A DNA stretch of 64,000 nt from Taibaiella sp041660405 (GCA_041660405.1 JBAZWL010000010.1:1-64000); one strand, 5' to 3'; numbered from the stretch's first letter, positions 45,761-53,539 are shown. Numbers and translations are program-made. Notes: generated by a model from the sequence alone, not told the origin.

Positions 45761-45808
45761 AAATACAAAAGGATTTCGGGTCTGATGATCCGGAATCCTT
45801 TTGTATTT
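45761..45808. terminator. terminator between the 738-residue protein gene and chrA
   Basis: A 19-bp stem with one mismatch (45761-45779 with 45790-45808, core ACAAAAGGATT) lies between two convergent genes. Confidence 0.88.
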
Positions 45809-45845
45809 AAGCTTTAGCCTTCTGTGTGCACCGCTCAATACCGTT

Positions 45846-46976
45846 TTATGCAAATAGAAGATGCAATAAATAACCTGCCAATGCACCACCTAACACTAAA
45901 AAAGCACTATTTAATTTCGGGAAAATAACAGCCACTGCAAAACCGATTATAGCAATAACAATTGTTTGCCAATTCGTAATAGAAGCATGACCCATTTCTA
46001 TACAAACAACAAGGATCAAGGCTACAGATATGATGTTAACTGCATCAAGAAAAACAGACATAAGCTTTGACTGTCGAAGCTTTGGGATGAGTGGATTGAG
46101 TAAAGCCACAAACAGGAAAGAGGGTAGAAAGATACCGATTGTTGCTGCAACAGCACCGGGCAATCCTGCAATTTGCCAGCCAATAAAAGTAGCAGAAGAA
46201 AACACAGGCCCAGGTGTAAATTGACCAACAGCAATAGCATCAATCAATTCCTGCTTGCTTAATAGGCCAGTACTTACCAGCTCTGTATCCAGAAATGCAA
46301 ACAATACATAACCGCTACCATAAAGAATAGCGCCAATTTTAAGGAAGATCCAGAATAATTTCCAGCCTGATGTGTTGCCGGAAAAAGGGACAGCCTGCAA
46401 CAACACAAAAGGGAGCACGCTGTTAATAGTGCCTGAACGATTTCGTGCCAGATATAATAGTACACTTAAAGCACCTCCGCCAAATAAAATAGCAATATCA
46501 TTAAAACCCATGAGTGCCAGTGTTGCGGCCAGTATTCCGATAATGCCCAGCTCAACAGACTTCAAAGCTTTTCTGCCCATGCGGATCATCAAGGAGACAA
46601 TAACCGCAATAATGGCTGGTTTGATACCATATAAGAAAGGCTCAACTGCGGGCAACTTTCCATACTGCTGATAGGCCCAGGCAAATACTCCGGTAATGAT
46701 AACCGCAGGAAGAATGAAACATAATCCGGCTACGACCAATCCTTTCCAGCCTGCTCGTTCATGTCCGCAATGCATAGTCATTTCGGTGGAGTTGGGGCCG
46801 GGTATTAAATTGGTGGCGCCTACAAGATCAAGAAAATGTTCGGGAGATAGCCATTTGCGTTTACGCACAATTTCTTCTTCCATCATGGCAATGTGTACCG
46901 CCGGGCCACCAAAACCAATGCAGCCCAGACGAAAGAAAACTTTGGCCACTTCAGTCAGTTCTTTTCTTGTTGCCAT
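45846..46976 (-). CDS. chrA: chromate transporter ChrA
   Basis: A 376-residue membrane protein with two homologous chromate-transporter domains. The first has FFRLGCIGFGGPAVHIAMMEEEIV and LVGATNLIPGPNSTEMTMHCG; the second has FLKIGAILYGSGYVLFAFLD and IDAIAVGQFTPGPVFSSATFIGWQIAG. Bidomain (LCHR) ChrA proteins export chromate, though some carry other oxyanions. No chrB or regulator lies beside it. About ten membrane segments are predicted. Confidence 0.9.
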   Translation of the reverse strand: MATRKELTEVAKVFFRLGCIGFGGPAVHIAMMEEEIVRKRKWLSPEHFLDLVGATNLIPGPNSTEMTMHCGHERAGWKGLVVAGLCFILPAVIITGVFAWAYQQYGKLPAVEPFLYGIKPAIIAVIVSLMIRMGRKALKSVELGIIGILAATLALMGFNDIAILFGGGALSVLLYLARNRSGTINSVLPFVLLQAVPFSGNTSGWKLFWIFLKIGAILYGSGYVLFAFLDTELVSTGLLSKQELIDAIAVGQFTPGPVFSSATFIGWQIAGLPGAVAATIGIFLPSFLFVALLNPLIPKLRQSKLMSVFLDAVNIISVALILVVCIEMGHASITNWQTIVIAIIGFAVAVIFPKLNSAFLVLGGALAGYLLHLLFA

Positions 46977-47333
46977 TGATCTTTTTGCAGGTTAATTAAA
47001 ATCCTCTGCAAATTAGAAAAAATAGCCTCTGTATGTCCAGTTAATTATTTTTTATAGTAATCCTTGCGGCCTTCATGCTTCTTGGAGCTTCCTGTTTAAA
47101 GAAAGGGCCCGCACATGGAAGCTTCAATCTTTGCAGATGCAGGGAAAAGGGTTGTAGTGTAATTGTCATTGTTTTTTACTTAACATAATATAAATTATAG
47201 GACATTTTAAAACCAAAGCTTCAAAATACCTAGGGCTAGGTATAGATAAGTTTCACCTTCGGTGGCATCTTTGCTATGTCAATGACAAAGGGAGAAAGTT
47301 TCTGCTCTCATACTTCAGGAACAAAATAAATTT
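46977..47333. other. gene-free stretch with a possible regulatory dyad
   Basis: No credible reading frame is present. Near the right end, TACCTAGGGCTAGGTA (47227-47242) is an imperfect dyad, and CATCTTTG (47266-47273) is one base off the -7 consensus, about 60 bases before the small gene at 47334. These could be an operator and promoter for that gene. Confidence 0.4.
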
Positions 47334-47501
47334 ATGAAAATGGCAGTAGGTAAGACAGCCAAAACAGGTGAAATCTGTCCAGAAAGCGGTGTTTGGAAAG
47401 TACAGGGCACGCCAAGTACAACAGCGCCGATTGCTAAGGGTAACAAAATGTCACCTTATGATGGGAAGGCTGTTACATGGGAGTTAATCCAATTAGCATA
47501 A
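47334..47501 (+). CDS. small conserved-looking protein, 55 residues
   Basis: An unbroken 55-residue reading frame ending in TAA at 47501. The product opens KMAVGKTAKTGEICPESGVWK and ends GNKMSPYDGKAVTWELIQLA: a Cys-Pro motif, Gly/Pro turns and a final Trp-containing strand suggest a compact beta fold rather than random sequence. A perfect hairpin terminator follows two bases later. It resembles the compact fold pattern of YjzC-like small proteins, but I cannot confirm homology. The start may be the ATG at 47340 instead. Confidence 0.65.
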   Translation: MKMAVGKTAKTGEICPESGVWKVQGTPSTTAPIAKGNKMSPYDGKAVTWELIQLA

Positions 47502-47502
47502 A

Positions 47503-47528
47503 TAAGAGGGGGAAATATCCCCCTCTTA
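47503..47528 (+). terminator. intrinsic terminator of the 55-residue gene
   Basis: TAAGAGGGGG (47503-47512) pairs perfectly with CCCCCTCTTA (47519-47528), followed by an A/T-rich tail. Confidence 0.85.
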
Positions 47529-47643
47529 TAAATAAAAAAACTTTAGATAATTAGCTATAATCAATTATTATCCAATACAATAATTCAAATTATAATTATC
47601 ACCAAGAAACACTCCTCTAAAAAACTTTCTCCAAAAAATTTGC

Positions 47644-47687
47644 GTAACCCAAAAGTTACCTATACTTTTGCGTAACTTCAAAGTTAC
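47644..47687 (+). promoter_or_regulatory. tandem operators around the SRPBCC-ArsR promoter
   Basis: Two identical-type dyads, GTAAC-N6-GTTAC at 47644-47659 and 47672-47687, are 28 bases apart and flank the -7 element TACTTTTG (47663-47670). The ATG follows at 47693. The ArsR-type repressor encoded in the operon is the likely ligand. Confidence 0.7.
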
Positions 47688-47692
47688 ATAAT

Positions 47693-48118
47693 ATGCAAAG
47701 AGATATCAGGCATCAATTTACCTTTCCACAATCTCCTAAAGCCATTTGGAAATACCTGACCGTACCCGAACTGATGGCTCAATGGCTGATGACACCCCAT
47801 GATTTTCAGCCTGTGGTCGGACAGAAATTTCAGTTTAAGACAAAGCCTTTACCCAAATTCGGTTTTGATGGCAATGTGTATTGTGAAGTGCTGGAAGCAC
47901 AGCCTTACGAAAAACTTTCCTATTCCTGGAAAGGTGGCTCGCTGGATTCTGTTGTCGTTTGGACATTGGTGCCAACGGCTGACGGAACCATTTTAACACT
48001 GGAACATAAAGGCTTCAAAGGCATCAAAAACTTTATAGCGTACCTCGCCATGAACCGTGGCTGGATAAAGATCGTGAAACGGTTGCTCCGGATCCTGAAG
48101 CACTTAAAACTCATTTAG
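47693..48118 (+). CDS. SRPBCC (AHSA1-like) protein
   Basis: A 141-residue START-like protein. The N-terminus (HQFTFPQSPKAIWKYLTVPELMAQWLM) and EAQPYEKLSYSWKGG and GTILTLEHKGF match the AHSA1/SRPBCC fold, which binds hydrophobic ligands. Pairing of an SRPBCC gene with an ArsR repressor is common, and the ligand may be sensed or modified. It is followed by the ArsR gene with one base between stop and start, and shares its promoter. Confidence 0.85.
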   Translation: MQRDIRHQFTFPQSPKAIWKYLTVPELMAQWLMTPHDFQPVVGQKFQFKTKPLPKFGFDGNVYCEVLEAQPYEKLSYSWKGGSLDSVVVWTLVPTADGTILTLEHKGFKGIKNFIAYLAMNRGWIKIVKRLLRILKHLKLI

Positions 48119-48119
48119 T

Positions 48120-48443
48120 ATGGCCACCGCAACATTAGACGCCTTCCAGGTGATAGCCGACCCCAGCCGGCGGCAGATATTGAAACTGTTGTCGGAAGAC
48201 AGTATGACCATTAATGCCCTGGCCGAAAATTTTGACATGAGCCGCCCTGCCGTTTCCAAGCACATCAAAATCCTGGATGGCGCAGGATTTATTACCATTC
48301 AGAATATTGGCCGGGAACGTTATTGCATATTACGGTACGACGGCTTCAAACAGCTACAGGAATGGATCAATTACTACGATGATTTCTGGGCTTCGAAACT
48401 GAACACTTTGGAAATGCTGCTAAATAAAAAGGTAGAGGAATAG
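48120..48443 (+). CDS. ArsR-family transcriptional repressor
   Basis: A 107-residue winged helix-turn-helix protein: DAFQVIADPSRRQILKLLSEDSMTINALAENFDMSRPAVSKHIKILDGAGFITIQNIGRERYCI. It lacks the Cys pairs of arsenic-sensing ArsR, so it is of the type paired with SRPBCC proteins. It probably represses its own operon by binding the two dyads upstream of 47693. It is translationally adjacent to the SRPBCC gene. Confidence 0.88.
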   Translation: MATATLDAFQVIADPSRRQILKLLSEDSMTINALAENFDMSRPAVSKHIKILDGAGFITIQNIGRERYCILRYDGFKQLQEWINYYDDFWASKLNTLEMLLNKKVEE

Positions 48444-48469
48444 TGGAACACGCCATACCCTTTTGTACC

Positions 48470-48847
48470 TTATGCACTGATCACCATCTTAAAATGTTTG
48501 TCTGTCCACAACAATACCACGGTAAAAATGCATACCAGGAGGGAGTTATAAAAGTGATGATACTCCTTGTGGGCCATGTGTGCGGTAAAGGCGCCAATCG
48601 CGAAAGGCATTAAAAAGAGTATCCCGATGATCTTCAGGCGGGGCTGGAAAAGCCCGGCCACAACGGTGAGTATGCCCAGCAACTCTGCTATACCGATGGC
48701 GAGGGTCCAGGTTTTATCAAATCCCATGCTCAGCATACCGTCCATCATGGACTGCTTCTGGAACACCTTGAAGAGGGAGGCATAGCCAAAGATGTAAACG
48801 TAGTAAGCATAACTTCCCCAATGTATAAAGCCAATTAATTTTTCCAT
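48470..48847 (-). CDS. DoxX-family membrane protein
   Basis: A 125-residue protein with four predicted membrane segments and the DoxX-like features YIFGYASLFKVFQKQSMM, LAIGIAELLGILTVVAGLF and GILFLMPFAIGAFTAHMAHKEYHHFYNSL. DoxX proteins are linked to redox or thiol stress in several bacteria. It is divergent from the HxlR gene at 48939, with a dyad between them, so that regulator probably controls it. Confidence 0.82.
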   Translation of the reverse strand: MEKLIGFIHWGSYAYYVYIFGYASLFKVFQKQSMMDGMLSMGFDKTWTLAIGIAELLGILTVVAGLFQPRLKIIGILFLMPFAIGAFTAHMAHKEYHHFYNSLLVCIFTVVLLWTDKHFKMVISA

Positions 48848-48901
48848 TGCTGTCTTATTGTTTATGCGAAATTATACTGTTCTTTGCTCCTGTGAAAGAA
48901 C

Positions 48902-48920
48902 GTACCAAATTGTATGGTAC
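48902..48920. promoter_or_regulatory. likely HxlR operator
   Basis: GTACCA-N7-TGGTAC is a perfect 6-base dyad between the divergent DoxX and HxlR genes, 19 bases before the HxlR start. Confidence 0.6.
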
Positions 48921-48938
48921 TGACAAAAAAGTAAGTAT

Positions 48939-49289
48939 ATGCGCAAACAGACCTCAACCAACTCCATTAATGAAGCCCGCCTGAACAGGGAATGTGGCAT
49001 GGCCTATATCCTGTCTGTAATGGGTGGCCGATGGAAGGCCAGTATCCTGGGCTTTCTGCTGGCCGACGAAAAACTACGATACAATGAACTCCGCAAAAAG
49101 TTAACCGGGATTTCAGAACGTATGCTCATAGCACAGCTCAAGGAACTGGAACAAGACGGGCTGGTAGATCGTATGGCCTACCCCGAAGTACCGCCCAGGG
49201 TAGAATATAAGCTTAGCGGTAAAGGCCGGTCGTTGAAGAAGGTGTTGGATACTATGTCTGCTTGGGGGGATAAGGAGCGGCCGAGATAA
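48939..49289 (+). CDS. HxlR-family transcriptional regulator
   Basis: A 116-residue winged-helix protein with the HxlR pattern: CGMAYILSVMGGRWKASILGFLL, LRYNELRKKLTGISERMLIAQLKELEQDGLVDRMAYPEVPPRVEYKLS. The Cys near residue 15 (NRECGMAY) is at the position of the redox-sensing cysteine of HypR/QorR-type members, so it may respond to aldehydes, quinones or disulfide stress. It probably regulates the divergent DoxX gene. Confidence 0.88.
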   Translation: MRKQTSTNSINEARLNRECGMAYILSVMGGRWKASILGFLLADEKLRYNELRKKLTGISERMLIAQLKELEQDGLVDRMAYPEVPPRVEYKLSGKGRSLKKVLDTMSAWGDKERPR

Positions 49290-49413
49290 CAATAGCTTTA
49301 GTGCCATCCGTAGAAACATCTTGTTAGATAAACAGGTGTTTCTACGGGTAAATCTAGGGGAAAGAACAACTAGATTTGACTGCCTTGAGATAGTATACTA
49401 AAACAGCTACACA

Positions 49414-50613
49414 ATGGAAAAAATAATTGAACAAAATCCCGATGAAACAAATTCTTCAGTAGCAAAAAAAATAGCCCGAAAGAAAGCTAACAAAAAAAAG
49501 GCATCGGCAAAAAGGGCAGCTCCTAAAAAGAATTCTTTAAAAAAAGTTGACACTAAATCAAATCAGAAAGGCTCGAAACCTAAAAGAACATATCCAATTA
49601 TTACTGTTGAAAAATGTCTTGTCATAGCACAGAAATTAAAGGAAAAAAACGGTGGTAATCCATGGGCATCTAATGAAGTAAGAAAAGCAATAGGGATCGG
49701 AGACACTACTAAATTCTTTTATATTTCTCAAGCTTCACGCGATTTTGGCTTTACAGTTGGAACTAGGGATTCTTTTGAAATTTCACTGACAGATTTTGGA
49801 CGTTCAGTTGTTTATGCACCCAATCCAGAGATTGAAAAGAGGTTAAAAATTGAAGCGTTTCTAAAGATTGAAATATTTAAAGAAGTTCTTAATTACTATA
49901 AAGGAAGCCAACTTCCTGAAATGAAATATTTAAGTAACACCTTAGAAGGCAAATTTAAACTTGCGCCTGAATTTCATGAAGAATTTTCAAACGTTTTTAG
50001 TGAGAATTGCAAGGAGTTAGGGATTGATAATGGAGATCCATTAAGTGGGCAGGATGTAACTATTAAAAAACAACCTACTATTCTAGTTGGCGAAGCAAAG
50101 AAGAATAAGAAAGGGAGTTTAAAAGCATTTGTAATAATGCCTTTTGTGGAGCGCAATAAAATAAGGCCAGATGGTTTTTTTAAAGAAGTCCTTGATAATT
50201 TAATAATTCCAGCTGGCATTGAAGCTGGATTTAATGTAGAAACGGCTAATAAACAAGGTTCTGATGTTATACAATCCACAATTATAAATGATTTATTGGA
50301 AGCTGATTTGGTAATTGCAGATTTAACAGACCATAATCCTAATGTACTATTTGAATTAGGACTTAGAATGGCTCACGATTTGCCAATTGCTTTAGTGAAG
50401 TCTACAGATACTGGAAGAATATTTGACGTAGATAATATGCTTCGGGTGTATGAATACAGTCAAAACCTTTGGAAATCGACGATAGATACGGACATTCCAA
50501 ATTTGGTAGAACATTTTAAAGCGGTCTGGAATAATAAGGATAGTGAACAGACGTACATGAAGATTCTCCGACGAGTTTCAACACAATCAAATCACACTGA
50601 TGATAAAGAATGA
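49414..50613 (+). CDS. TIR-like/deoxyribosyltransferase-fold putative effector with N-terminal DNA-binding-like region
   Basis: A 399-residue protein. Residues 15-60 are Lys/Ala-rich and likely disordered. Residues 62-215 contain a possible winged-helix-like region (VEKCLVIAQKLKEKNGG, ASRDFGFTVGTRDSFEISLTDFG). Residues 235-380 show the flavodoxin-like fold of TIR-like and nucleoside deoxyribosyltransferase proteins: AFVIMPF, LIIPAGIEAGFNVETA, DLLEADLVIADLTDHNPNVLFELGLRMA and a closing LRVYEY. This domain serves as a nucleotide- or NAD-processing module in several defence systems. It is AT-rich like its two downstream neighbours, and repeat elements separate them. Catalysis is not demonstrated. 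Confidence 0.65.
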   Translation: MEKIIEQNPDETNSSVAKKIARKKANKKKASAKRAAPKKNSLKKVDTKSNQKGSKPKRTYPIITVEKCLVIAQKLKEKNGGNPWASNEVRKAIGIGDTTKFFYISQASRDFGFTVGTRDSFEISLTDFGRSVVYAPNPEIEKRLKIEAFLKIEIFKEVLNYYKGSQLPEMKYLSNTLEGKFKLAPEFHEEFSNVFSENCKELGIDNGDPLSGQDVTIKKQPTILVGEAKKNKKGSLKAFVIMPFVERNKIRPDGFFKEVLDNLIIPAGIEAGFNVETANKQGSDVIQSTIINDLLEADLVIADLTDHNPNVLFELGLRMAHDLPIALVKSTDTGRIFDVDNMLRVYEYSQNLWKSTIDTDIPNLVEHFKAVWNNKDSEQTYMKILRRVSTQSNHTDDKE

Positions 50614-50619
50614 TAAATT

Positions 50620-50675
50620 CACATAGGCACTGCAGGATTAATCGTTGCGGTGAAGACTCCATCAACGACGAAAAA
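50620..50675 (+). repeat. REP-like hairpin element, copy 1 (left flank of the methyltransferase)
   Basis: GCAGGATTAATCGTTGCGG starts at 50632 and ends with CAACGACGAAAAA. It can form a hairpin (GTTG...CAAC). With the similar element at 51402 it forms a direct repeat around the methyltransferase gene. Confidence 0.6.
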
Positions 50676-50685
50676 CCCCAAACAT

Positions 50686-51386
50686 ATGGATGATTCTATG
50701 AAAATGTATTGGCAATTAGTATTTGAAAATTTTTCAAATGAAACCTTAGTAATGAGCTAATAGATGGTGCGATAGTCGATGTTGGATGTGGTCAATCACC
50801 ATTTTTATTAGAGTTCTTATTTACTGATAGGGAGTTAATTGCTATTGACAATGAACAAATTCAACTTGATTTGTTAAAAAAGCGAGTTGAGCGTGAAACT
50901 TCTTCAAAACTGGGAAATTGGAGTTTTTTGAATCGAGTTTTCCCTCAAGACGGATTGCCAGATAAAGAATATTCATTGATGATTTTTTCTAATATTCTTC
51001 ATTTTTTTTCTTTGGAAGATTGTATAAAAATAGGAGATATTATTACGCAAAAATCGTCTAATGGAACATTAGTTTTTGTTAGTGTACATTCCGAAAAGTT
51101 CTACTCTAATAACCCTAACGATTCAAATAATAATGATTACTTCAAACACTATTTTACAATAGCAGACTTGCAAAGGGTTTTCCCGAATGATTTATTTGAC
51201 AGAATTTACTATGCTGAAGTTGAAAAATTGGATCCTCAAATCGAGCGAGATTTGACTAATAAATGGCTAGACCAATCGCTTAAAGCTGATGGAATTAGTG
51301 ATCCTAAAATCATTGAACGTGTAAAAAAAAGCTACTTGGCAAACAAGAGCCAATCAGACATCATTACAATATTCAAGCGTAAATAA
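50686..51386 (+). pseudogene. frameshifted class I methyltransferase
   Basis: A short frame from the ATG at 50686 (MDDSMKMYWQLVF...) stops after about 25 residues. In another frame starting around 50740 the protein continues: NELIDGAIVDVGCGQSPFLLEFL, where DVGCGQSP is the SAM-binding motif, then DRELIAIDNEQI, FSNILHFFSLEDCIKI and a C-terminal NKSQSDIITIFKRK. A minus-one shift near 50745-50760 joins them. No slippery heptamer was seen, so this is more likely a disabled gene (or a sequencing error) than programmed frameshifting. If real, the N-terminal part of the enzyme is lost. Homologues are small-molecule methyltransferases. The stretch lies between direct repeats. Confidence 0.7.
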
Positions 51387-51401
51387 GTATTATTCCAACG
51401 A

Positions 51402-51462
51402 CACTTAGGAAGCATTGCAGGATTAATTCGTTGCAGATGAAAACACAGCAACGGCGGAAAAA
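51402..51462 (+). repeat. REP-like hairpin element, copy 2 (right flank of the methyltransferase)
   Basis: CACTTAGGAAGCATTGC and AGGATTAATTCGTTGCAGATG with CAACGGCGGAAAA resemble copy 1 over about 60 bases. The core GTTGC-N10-GCAAC can pair. Confidence 0.6.
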
Positions 51463-51545
51463 TGTAATTGAAGTTAGATATCTTTTTTACCGTTTGTTAC
51501 AATAAAAAGATATTATAACAAATCGCTAAGCTAAAAGCAAAACCT

Positions 51546-52865
51546 ATGCAAAAAGTAGCAGCAAATAAAGTCTTCACTCCCTCAAGACCAGCAGTAGAAA
51601 CATTTGTGGAACGGACTAACAAAATTAATAATCACTTAGTTGACGCTTTAAATACCCCTGGGAAACAAATTGTTTTATATGGCCATACAAAATGCGGCAA
51701 AACAACTCTACTTGTTAATAAGTTGAGGCAAACTTATGAAAACTCTTTTACAACCAGATGCATGGACGGTATGAGTTACGAAAGTATAATTCTTGATGCA
51801 TTCGACCAATTAGGGAAAGTTTATACTGAAACAGCAAAGACAAGGGGATTCAAAATTTCTCCAGAAATTTCAGTTACTTACAATGAAATCAAAGCGACTT
51901 TAAAATTAGGTGAATACACTGATCAAAAACAAACATCAAACAAGCAAATTATTCCACCTCAACTAACAGGTAGGCGTCTTGGCGAGTTTTTTGGAGCATC
52001 TAAATCATGTTGGGTTTTAGAAGATTTCCATAAAATAAAAGGGACAGACAAATCCAAAACATCAGGGCTAATGAAAATCTTCCAAGACATGTCTGAAACG
52101 TATCCTGAATTAAAGATTATAGCATTAGGTGCTGTTGGTACAGCACGTGAGGTTGTAGAGTATAATCAAGAAATGGAAGATAGGGTTACTGAGATTTACA
52201 TCCCTTATATGAATGACGAAGAAATAGAGGAGATAATAACATCGGGTGAGAAATTACTGAATATAAAATTTGGCGCAGATGTTAAAAGGAGGATAGTGAA
52301 ATACTCTTGTGGTCTACCTGCAATATGCCATCAACTATGTTTAAATATATGCTTCAATAAAAGCATTAATGAAACGGCTAAGCAATTGACCGCAATAAAC
52401 CTACATGACTTGGAAAAAGCGATAGAAAAATTTGTAGATGAAAAGTCAGATACTTTAAAAAAACAATTTGATAAATCCATAAAAATTCCTAACCGTACTC
52501 CAACTAATATACCTAAAGAACTACTTATTATTTGTCTAAATTTAGAGAAAGATGAATTTTCTTTTGACGAGATATACTATAATCTAAAAGGGAAAAGAAT
52601 ACAAAAAAAGGACGCTGAAAAAAACTTGAATGACTTATGTACTGTAGAGCGATCCGAAATTTTAATTTATGACGAAAACTCTAATTTGTATCGTTTCAAC
52701 AATTTATTTCTCAAAGCATACGCTAAGCTTAAGCTTAAAGAAGACGTTGATACAAAACCAACCACTACTCGAAGAGATGAACAAATAGTACAAAAACTCC
52801 TAGATATTCTTGATAAAGATATATTAGACGAATATGAAGACGAAATTTACATTGAGGATTTATAG
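51546..52865 (+). CDS. standalone AAA-type ATPase
   Basis: A 439-residue protein with a P-loop ATPase domain of the ORC/STAND-like type. Walker A is GHTKCGKT (46-53), and Walker B is WVLEDF (156-161). The ATPase part ends near 265 (FGADVKRRIVKYSCGLPAICHQLCL). The C-terminal half is a helical or winged-helix-like region (FSFDEIYYNLKGKRI) and the end is acidic (DILDEYEDEIYIEDL). Such stand-alone ATPases occur in defence and mobile gene sets. It follows the disabled methyltransferase and precedes the second periodic array. Confidence 0.75.
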   Translation: MQKVAANKVFTPSRPAVETFVERTNKINNHLVDALNTPGKQIVLYGHTKCGKTTLLVNKLRQTYENSFTTRCMDGMSYESIILDAFDQLGKVYTETAKTRGFKISPEISVTYNEIKATLKLGEYTDQKQTSNKQIIPPQLTGRRLGEFFGASKSCWVLEDFHKIKGTDKSKTSGLMKIFQDMSETYPELKIIALGAVGTAREVVEYNQEMEDRVTEIYIPYMNDEEIEEIITSGEKLLNIKFGADVKRRIVKYSCGLPAICHQLCLNICFNKSINETAKQLTAINLHDLEKAIEKFVDEKSDTLKKQFDKSIKIPNRTPTNIPKELLIICLNLEKDEFSFDEIYYNLKGKRIQKKDAEKNLNDLCTVERSEILIYDENSNLYRFNNLFLKAYAKLKLKEDVDTKPTTTRRDEQIVQKLLDILDKDILDEYEDEIYIEDL

Positions 52866-52884
52866 GTGGATTCCCTCCTCTCTG

Positions 52885-53021
52885 GTCGTAGCGTCTCGCT
52901 ACGACTCTTTAATTGCTATTGTTGATTATGTAGGAGTCTACCGTACGACCTCCTAACCCTCACACTATCTCCTCCTAAATAAAACCTACGAGCCCCTCTA
53001 GTCGTAGCGTTTCGCTACGAT
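52885..53021. terminator. two related hairpins after the ATPase gene
   Basis: GTCGTAGCG (52885-52893) pairs with CGCTACGAC (52897-52905); TCGTAGCG (53002-53009) pairs with CGCTACGA (53013-53020), followed by TTTTTC. Both have a 3-base loop and nearly the same sequence. The first may terminate the ATPase gene. Between them lie a few weak TACGA/CCTA units of the array that follows. Confidence 0.7.
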
Positions 53022-53055
53022 TTTTCAATTACCGATTAAAAATACCCCGCCCTCC

Positions 53056-53344
53056 TACCCCCGCCTACCTCAAACCTAGGTGCTCCTACTACCTACCATA
53101 TGCGCGCCTACTATTCTTGTAGGCATACCTTCTAATTTTATAGGCCATACCTACCCTTTTACTACGCTCGCCTATCAAAAATATAGGCATATCCTTGTGT
53201 TTTGGTACGCGCGCTTATGTTCTAAGTAGGATCGCCTACTCTCACAGCAGGCCTGCGTAGCGTTAGATATAGGCGTGCCTAAGCCGAAAGTAGGAACGCC
53301 TTGATCAGAGATAAGCACGCCTACCAAAACCATAGGCACGCCTA
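53056..53344. repeat. palindromic array with a 21-bp period, 14 units
   Basis: Fourteen near-palindromic 12-13-base cores (consensus TAGGC-RY-GCCTA) start at 53056, 53077, 53099, 53120, 53141, 53163, 53184, 53206, 53227, 53248, 53270, 53291, 53312 and 53333: steps of 21-22, mean 21.3. The best copies are TAGGCGTGCCTA (53270) and TAGGCACGCCTA (53333). Spacers of 8-10 bases are A/T-rich and unrelated. There are no direct repeats of CRISPR length, and the unit differs from the array at 8051. A weaker unit may follow at 53350. Confidence 0.8.
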
Positions 53345-53403
53345 TCAAATAGCAACGCTAAAGGGCTAATTACGACAAATATTACTGCTTATAAACTTCA
53401 GAT

Positions 53404-53426
53404 CCCAGTTCGATCCTGGGCGAGGA
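53404..53426 (+). other. tRNA T-arm-like relic
   Basis: CCCAG (53404-53408), loop TTCGATC, CTGGG (53416-53420) is a perfect 5-bp T-arm with a TTCRANY-type loop, followed by CGAGGA as if it were the start of an acceptor strand. No matching 5' half (TCCTCG and D-arm) was found in the 75 bases upstream. It may be a tRNA 3' end left by an integration event, or coincidence. Confidence 0.3.
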
Positions 53427-53539
53427 TTGCGGGTCAAGCCCGTAATGACACAAGATTGCGGATCAAATTTGCAATAAAAAAAGCCTTTCCCCGGTTAAGG
53501 AGAAAGGATTTTTGAGAAACATTATCTATATAAAGATAA

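Noticed and set aside
50745..50760. Programmed frameshift in the methyltransferase
   Set aside because: No slippery heptamer or stem-loop next to the shift was seen; an ordinary indel is simpler.
50620..51462. Integron attC sites flanking the methyltransferase
   Set aside because: The hairpin elements lack clear RYYYAAC and GTTRRRY core sites, and no integron integrase is in the window.
53056..53344. CRISPR array at the second periodic repeat
   Set aside because: Cores are 12-13 bases with spacers of 8-10 bases, well outside CRISPR dimensions.
53345..53432. A complete tRNA gene
   Set aside because: No acceptor 5' strand, D-arm or anticodon arm can be drawn upstream of the T-arm-like hairpin.
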